Of a stretch of DNA of 64,000 nucleotides, positions 58,085 to 64,000 are shown one piece after another (positions within the stretch are counted from its first letter, which is position 1; the number at the start of each line of letters is the position of its first letter). Source of the DNA: Clarkia xantiana subsp. parviflora. Its lineage: Eukaryota > Streptophyta > Magnoliopsida > Myrtales > Onagraceae. The notes beneath the pieces were generated by a model. It saw only the letters and a program-made list of their open reading frames with translations. It was not told the DNA's origin and searched no databases. The position numbers were made by a program, and so were the translations under genes. The DNA lies in assembly GCA_036873135.1 (NCBI GenBank), contig JAPTYO010000002.1, positions 37,935,452-37,999,451 on the forward strand, in the 5' to 3' direction.

Positions 58085-59920
58085 AGGAACCAACCCGAGA
58101 AGTCTCCCAGAAGGAAGAGGTGGCTTCTAGTGTGAAGGTAGCGGAGGAAAATCTCTTGGAAAAAGAGATTTCCTAAGGCTCCCGAAATCGATGCGGCGAG
58201 CAAAGAACCCGTCCTATTCACTATAGGACAGGTGGAAGAATTATTGGAAAAGAAGAGAAGAGGGGCGAACGATCTGCTAATTGTTCGTGACCACACCTCT
58301 CACCCTTTCTCCAAAAGGTTGTTCAATACTCGAGTTCCCCCCGCAAGTATTCGCAAGGAACATCGAGGACTATACAGGCGAGGGAGATCCTGTTCGCCAT
58401 ATCAACGCCCACAACTCCTCCCTCCTAGGGAGAGGGGCAACGTCAGATCATTATGCAGCTCTCTTCCCAACAACTCTAAAAGAAGAAGCCTCCACTTGGT
58501 TCTATGGTCTTCCTGACAACTCGATAGACTCATGGGAAGAGTTGAAGACCAAGTTCATAAAAGGCCACATAGGCCAAAGACAACGCCTCAAGAGCATGGA
58601 CTTTCTAGATAAAATTGAGCAAGGTCCTAATGAGACCTTTGCCAATTATTATACTATATACCACAAGATACTCTAGCAGCTGAATGAGGACGCCACTGAT
58701 GGCGAGCTGATCAGGACCTTCTGGAGAGGCATCAGAGTTCAGAGCCAAGCTTTGAAGGATAGCATGGTGATGAAGCCCGTGCGAAAGATTGATGCCTTCG
58801 CCATCAAGGTCAACAAGTACATCGACTTGGAAAGGTCACACGATAAATCTCCCATAGAGGCCAAGAAGCAGGTCATTCCTGCTAAGATCGAGGAGGGTTC
58901 TGCTACTCGACCCCTGAAGAGAGATGAAGGCTCTCGACCCAAAAACTTTCAAAATCAGAAAAGAGACATCAACTCTTATCCAGCAAAGTACACTCCTCTC
59001 ATACACAACGTGGCGGTAGTACTTCAAGAGATGGAGAAATTCCGTTTAAACAACCCACCTCCAGCAAGGAAGAACATGACGGGTCATCAGATAAATGCCT
59101 ATTGTCGGTATCACCACGCTAGGGGGCACGATACGAATGAATGCACTATCTTAAAGCAGGAAATCGAGACTCTCATTCAAAGAGGTAAACTGTTAAAATT
59201 TGTGGAGAAATCTACCAACGCCCCCAAGAAACGAAATCGCATCCCAAGAGGGAACTCCCGATCCCCTCCTCATGACCATCCCGCCCCAATCCAGAGAGGG
59301 GCAGTGGACGTCATCGCGGGAGGATTCGGTCAGGAGGAGGAACAAATTTAGCTCGAGAAGTATATGCTGCCCAAATATCTACAGCGTCTCTGATGGGAAA
59401 AAGACCTCGAGAACCTGAGCACAAAACTATTAGCTTCACTGCCAGTGATCTTTTAAAAATGGATAAACCTCATGAAGAAGCCCTAGTTGTTACTCTTCTT
59501 ATATCCATGTATAAGGTCAAAAGAGTCCTTATCGATAGCGGAAGCTCAACCGACATCCTCTTCTACCAAGCATTCTTACAACTGGGTTTGACGAGAAGAG
59601 ATTTGAAGAAAGTCGACTTCCCTTTAATAGGCTTCGCAGGAGAAACCATCTTCCCATGGGAGCTATTCGACTAACCACCATTTTGGGAGAAGATGAGAAA
59701 ATTTTACAAATCAATATACTCTTTGTAGTCGTCGACGCCGCCTCAGCATAAAATGCTATCATCGGAAGAACTACTCCTAATCCTCATCAAATCGTCCCGT
59801 CGACTGCTCATCAAGTAATGAAATTCTCAACGCCTAAGGGAATTGGTGAGGTTCGAGGAGATCAGGTCATGGCGCGACACTGCTACAACACGTCGATACT
59901 ACGCCCAGAGAAGTTATAAA
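58085..59920 (+). pseudogene. gag and protease of element C2, broken
   Basis: The gag capsid region includes DYTGEGDPVRHINAHNSSLL, HYAALFPTTLKEEASTWFYG and FIKGHIGQRQRLKSMDFLDK, then a TAG at 58674-58676 and the rest of gag to a variant zinc knuckle (YCRYHHARGHDTNEC at about 59100). A frameshift near 59340 leads to protease (RVLIDSGSSTDI at about 59530), and further frameshift and stops follow near 59660 and 59749. The coding sequence ends at about 59920 with the GDQVMARHCYN segment that in element B precedes RT; RT, RNase H and integrase are absent. Confidence 0.88.
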
Positions 59921-60061
59921 AACTTCTAAAGTAGATGCCTCTATGTTTTAAATAATATTTCGAAATATTTCTTTTGATGTAATATTCAGGAAACGATGAA
60001 TGAATATGGCCCCTTCGAGGTCCTCTTTCTTACAAGAAATCATTCAAATATTACCATCATA

Positions 60062-61540
60062 GATCAGCGTCTACAATCTCGATTGTCGACATTATGTGCC
60101 CAAGATGGCAATAAATCCTAGGTACGTCGACAACTCGATAGAAGAATGAAGCCTACAAATCGATTGTCGACATTATGTGCCCAAGATGGCAATAAAACCT
60201 AGGTACGTCAACAACTCGATAGAAGAAAGAAGCCTACAAATTGATTGTCGACATTATGTGCCCAAGATGGTTATAAAGCCTAGGTACGTCGACAACTCGA
60301 TAGAAGATCGAAGCCTACAAATCGATTGTCGACATTATGTGACCAAGATGGCAATAAAGCCTAGGTACGTCGACAACTCGATAGAAGATCGAAGTCTACA
60401 AATAGATTGTCGACATTATTTGCCCAAGATGGCAATAAAGCCTAGATACGTCGACAACTCGATAGAAGAATGAAGTCTACAAATTGATTGTCGACATTAT
60501 GTGCCCAATGGAAATAAAGCCTAGGTACGTCGACAACTCGATAGAAGAATGAAGTCTACAAATCGATTGTCGACAATATGTGCCCAAGATGGCAATAAAG
60601 CCTAGGTACGTCGACAACTCGATAGAAGCATGAAGTCTACAAATCGATTGTCGACATTATGTGCCCAAGATGGCAATAAAGCCTAGGTACATCGACAACT
60701 CGATAGAAGAATGAAGTCTACAAATCGATTGTCGACATTATGTGCCCAAGATGGCAATAAAGCCTAGGCACGTCGACAACTCGATAGAAGAACGAACCTA
60801 CAAATCGATTGTCGACATTATGTGCCCAAGATGGCAGTAAAGCCTAGGTACACCGACAACTCGATAGAAGATCGAAGTCTACAAATTGATTGTCGACATT
60901 ATGTGCCCAAGATGGCAATAAAGCCTAGGTACATCGACAACTCGATAGAAGAATGAAGTCTACAAATCGATTGTCGACATTATGTGCCCAAGATGGAAAT
61001 AAAGCCTAGGTACGTCGACAACTCGATAGAAGAATGAAGTCTACAAATCGATTGTCGACATTATGTGCCCAAGATGGCAATAAAGCCTAGGTACGTCGAC
61101 AACTCGATAGAAGAATGAAGTCTACAAATCGATTGTCGACATTATGTGCCCAAGATGGCAATAAAGCCTAGGTACGTCGACAACTCGATAGAAGAACGAA
61201 GCCTTCAAATCGATTGTCGACATTATGTTCCCAAGATGGCAATAAAGCCTAGGTACGTCGACAACTCGATAGAAGATCGGCGCCTACAATCTCGATTGTC
61301 GACATTATGTGCCCAAGATGGTAAGAAAACCTAGGTATGTCGACAACTCGATAGAAAGATAGCGTCTACGAATCGATCAACGACACTATGTACCTAAAAA
61401 GGGCGACCATGCCGAGACACGTCGAGAATTCGATAGAAGAACGACGCCTATAAATCAACAAGTCGCCTAAGGCGACATGTCTGAAATGACGATAAAGCCT
61501 AGGTACGTCGACAACTCGATAGAAGATCGGCACCTACTAT
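60062..61540. repeat. 81-bp tandem repeats, about 18 copies (element C2)
   Basis: The unit contains CGATTGTCGACATTATGTGC, CCAAGATGGCAATAAAGCC, TAGGTACGTCGACAACTCGAT and AGAAGAATGAAGTCTACAAAT. GTCGACAACTCGAT can pair with the ATCGATTGTCGAC of the next unit, giving a ~13-bp stem around a ~20-nt loop once per unit. The last two or three copies (61330-61540) are more diverged. The period equals 27 codons, which creates spurious open frames. Confidence 0.93.
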
Positions 61541-61817
61541 GTCGATCCTCGACTTCTTCAAAAGTCGACTATTCGCTCAAAAGGTTAGTGTTTACAATTT
61601 TAAATTGATAAACACGTCACTGGCAGAATCTAAATGAAGATAATAAATCCAGAAATTCTGGTAGCACTTTTATTATGGAAGATAGAATTCATTACACAAG
61701 GAATTAATCGAAAGAAAGCATCCTAGAAATCTAAATAACAACTACTTATAAAACTTCTTTTCCCTTGGAGGAAGAAACAACAAAGCTATCATCCTCCTCG
61801 ATATGAAACTCCAAATA
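61541..61817. other. Spacer between repeat array and antisense ORF (C2)
   Basis: About 280 bp with no coding signal on the plus strand. On the minus strand it should carry the 3' end of the antisense transcript. Confidence 0.4.
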
Positions 61818-63093
61818 TTATTGGAGAAGGGGGACTTGAGAAAAAGAAAAATCAGGTTGATACGCTCTTAAATTAGCCACAATCTCCTTAAGGGATGGGA
61901 ATAGTAGGTCAGAAGCAGCAACCGTAATGTTAGCTTGGTAGGCAAGACTTGCTTTATAATCATTAACAGCTCTAGCTGCTGAGCCCCTCAAGCTCGACAT
62001 CTCATTCTGCAGCACGTCGACTTTCTCGCAAAGAATGATGTTTTCTACTTTAAAACCCTCTCTTTCCTTGTCTTTCTTCCACAGCAGATTACGGTATTCT
62101 TTGACCAACAAAAGGGGAACTTTGTAAAGATTCCTCACTTTTATGAAGCTCTCGTTCAAAAGTAGTAGACGTTTCTGCCGCATGCTTAAGATCTTCCCTC
62201 AACTTGGCATTCTCCTCTCTAAGGATCCGAACCTCTCATATATCTTCTGTAGGCGCTAAGTCCCTAAGTTTCACTTTGGTCGATTGTAACTCCTTAAGAA
62301 GATCAATCACCAGACGAGAATATTGGAGGGAATCCCTGGAAGTCTGTTGAAGAAGAAATTAGAAAAAGAAGATCAAATAATGAGTAAATTCGATGATCAA
62401 AAGGGGGCAATGCTCACTTCAGCTTGTTTTAAAAGGAAAAGGCGAGTAGCCTCCTCTACTTCGTCTGCACCTGTCACTAGACGCCGACGATCCTTGGGGG
62501 GAATCAAATCATTTAATAAAGTAAGAGCCAGATCGGGGTTAACAATGGAATGTCCCTCTTTAAGAGGGTACCCTTGCAAAAAGTTTAAAGGATCCCAATC
62601 TTTGGAATAGTCGACAGAAGAATTTAACAATATATCCCAGTCGAAAGAAGGACCCTCATAATTCGGAAGACCACTGACAGAAGTCTCAGCACGAGTAGGT
62701 GACGCTTGAGTCGATGAAGAAGAAGATGAATGTCCATATCGCCTTCTCTTTAGTCAAGAGCTAGAATAATGGGTATTCCTATCTCGACTGGAATAATGAG
62801 TAGTATTCTTCGCCTCACCCTTGTCCTTGGAGGATCTCGCAGTCGACTTCTTAGCGGAAGGGATAGCCTCGACATTGATAGGAGTATCGATAGACGCCCC
62901 ACTATTAGCTTCTTTCGACTTGGGGGCAGAAGAAGCTTCTTCCATTGCTTGATGATGAGTCCGAAGAATCATCTTGATAAAATCTAACAGGAAAAAGAAC
63001 ATCGATCATCAAAAGGCTGTTAAAAGGCAGGAAGTAGCGGTCCTTAAAAGAAAGAAGTAATCTCGGAATACCTGAAGAGGGACTGTCTGCCAT
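61818..63093 (-). pseudogene. Antisense ORF of element C2, spliced type, decayed
   Basis: On the minus strand: short first exon 63093-63072 (MADSPSS plus one base), donor GTATTCC, acceptor CTGTTAG at 62984, second exon reading DFIKMILRTHHQAMEEASS with a Lys/Ser-rich tail that hits a stop at 62754. Then a globular piece (62630-62397, DWDPLNFLQGYPLKEGHSIV), an intron (GTGAGCATTG to CTTCAACAG, about 62421-62342), and a coiled-coil exon with a TGA near 62233 and at least one frameshift. It ends with AVNDYKASLAYQANITVAAS and YQPDFSFSQVPLLQ. The C-terminal module matches the antisense ORFs of A and E. Confidence 0.7.
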
Positions 63094-63190
63094 AAATATT
63101 TGTTTTCCACTCAGGAATGGCTTACTCTTGAAGGATCAAATCAGATTGTGAAAACGAGAGCAAAAGTAAAAAATGAAAGTGAAACAGTAG

Positions 63191-63200
63191 TATTTATACT
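63191..63200 (-). promoter_or_regulatory. TATA box for antisense gene of element C2
   Basis: Minus strand AGTATAAATA lies about 100 bp upstream of the ATG at 63093, close to a normal plant 5' UTR distance. Third example of a TATA-like site in this position. Confidence 0.5.
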
Positions 63201-63533
63201 AAAGTCTTCGCCGCTTGGATAGCTTCCCAAGGAAGCCTTTCCTAGGTCATCATTCAGTGGTGCATTCATTGACAACGTGACCGTTGTCTAGAGAACCGTT
63301 GCGAATTTACTGAGACGACTCTTGAGCTTCTCTAAAATCACCTAACGGTAAAAAATTCATTAGCCAAGGCCCACGTCTCGACCAAAGACACCTGTCTCAA
63401 CCTAAAAAATTAGAAGTTCGTAAACTGATGGCCAAATTGGATACCGAATCGCTCTAATAGATCGTGGAGGTTATACTCGACTCAAGACCTCCTCTTCATG
63501 AACGAAGTTGACGACTTAAGTCTCTGGACCAAG

Positions 63534-64000
63534 TGTTTGGTTACAATTAAAAGGATATGATAATATGAAGTCGAGTACGTTTAAAGGCGAGACTAAAGAA
63601 AAATAAGTCGTCGACCATTTCTGTTCAGCACGACAAGGCAAAGACAAATGGTTGACGACTATATATGAAGAAGTCGACTTTTGAAGAACGACTAACAAAA
63701 TAAAGTGACTAAATCACTCAAGGCTCTCCTATTAAGGTACGAGTTGAGTTGATAGCCAAAACACCACTGAAGAAACCTTCCTCTTAAGGAAAGGGTCAAG
63801 TGGCGACCTGCTCTAGCCACCATGAAGAAACCTTCCTCTTAAGGAAAGAGACAGGTGGCGACCTGCTCTAGCCGCCATGAAGAAACATTCCTCTTAAGGA
63901 GAGGGACAGGTGGTGACCTGCTTCAGCCGCCAAAGGAAAACCTTCCCAGCTAAGGAAATATGAGGTGGCGACCTACTTGTCACCTACTTAAACCGACTCT
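63534..64000 (+). repeat. 3' LTR of element C2, cut by window end
   Basis: It begins TGTTTGGTTACAATT. From about 63768 it holds four ~55 bp U3 repeats around GGTGGCGACCTGCTCTAGCC and GAAGAAACCTTCCTCTTAAG, the same kind of U3 repeat seen in C1. Confidence 0.88.

Larger units (their letters stand above)
57843..64000 (+). mobile_element. Element C2: Tat-type gypsy element lacking RT and integrase
   Basis: The 5' LTR (57843 onward) keeps only its first ~240 bp and is then joined to gag. Gag and protease follow to about 59920. RT, RNase H and integrase are gone. Then come an 81-bp repeat array, an antisense ORF on the minus strand and the start of the 3' LTR (63534), which runs out of the window. 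LTR starts TGTTGGGTTACGATTAAAAG and TGTTTGGTTACAATTAAAAG are close to each other and differ from C1. Confidence 0.85.

Noticed and set aside
60177..60473. Open frame of repeated 27-residue units
   Set aside because: It arises because the repeat period (81 bp) is a multiple of three; other units have stops or small indels and no start context.

Overview
The window is nuclear DNA of a flowering plant, most likely a eudicot (species not identifiable from sequence alone). This rests on spliced genes with GT-AG introns, plant-lineage protein families, and very heavy loading with plant LTR retrotransposons. Only three host genes are present: a plant cysteine oxidase (20582-22142, +, 5 exons), a HAS1/DDX18-type DEAD-box RNA helicase (28929-32421, +, 11 exons) and the delta subunit of translation factor eIF2B (46552-50182, -, 7 exons). 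I resolved all exon joins by hand. Each gives a continuous frame (248, 594 and 657 aa) with no internal stop.

Left block (1-18060) is nested repeats. Remnant 'E' of a Tat-lineage Ty3/gypsy element (539-2858) is followed by a 5.1 kb tandem array of 1.68 kb units, each holding a ~0.6 kb LTR of a second family. Element 'A' (7971-17694) follows, with 849-bp LTRs. It has no gag, a broken pol, and an intact spliced gene on the opposite strand. Middle block (18060-33800) holds the oxidase and helicase genes, a fold-back element, an Ac-like hAT element with target duplication, and a rotting chromodomain-type gypsy element (24461-28690).

Element 'B' (33818-45015) is a full-length Tat element: 648-bp LTRs differing at one base, one uninterrupted 1851-aa gag-pol frame, and a spliced antisense gene of 851 aa. 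It lies between the helicase and eIF2B genes. The right block (50551-64000) has a long-inverted-repeat element beside the eIF2B promoter, the 5' part of Tat element 'C1' cut by the LTR element 'D' (itself hit by a Harbinger-like MITE), and Tat element 'C2'. C2 keeps gag and protease but has lost reverse transcriptase and integrase.

The most interesting pattern is shared by all four Tat elements, in both orientations. Each carries, between pol and the 3' LTR, a gene on the opposite strand ending in a related C-terminal module. Three of them (A, B, C2) also show a TATA box, introns, and a tandem-repeat array between the convergent 3' ends of pol and the antisense gene. The repeat sequences are unrelated (49/103 bp, 50 bp, 81 bp), but their position is the same. 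Extra antisense ORFs and repeat-rich 3' regions are known in Tat elements; the conserved splicing, promoters and convergent layout here deserve a closer look.
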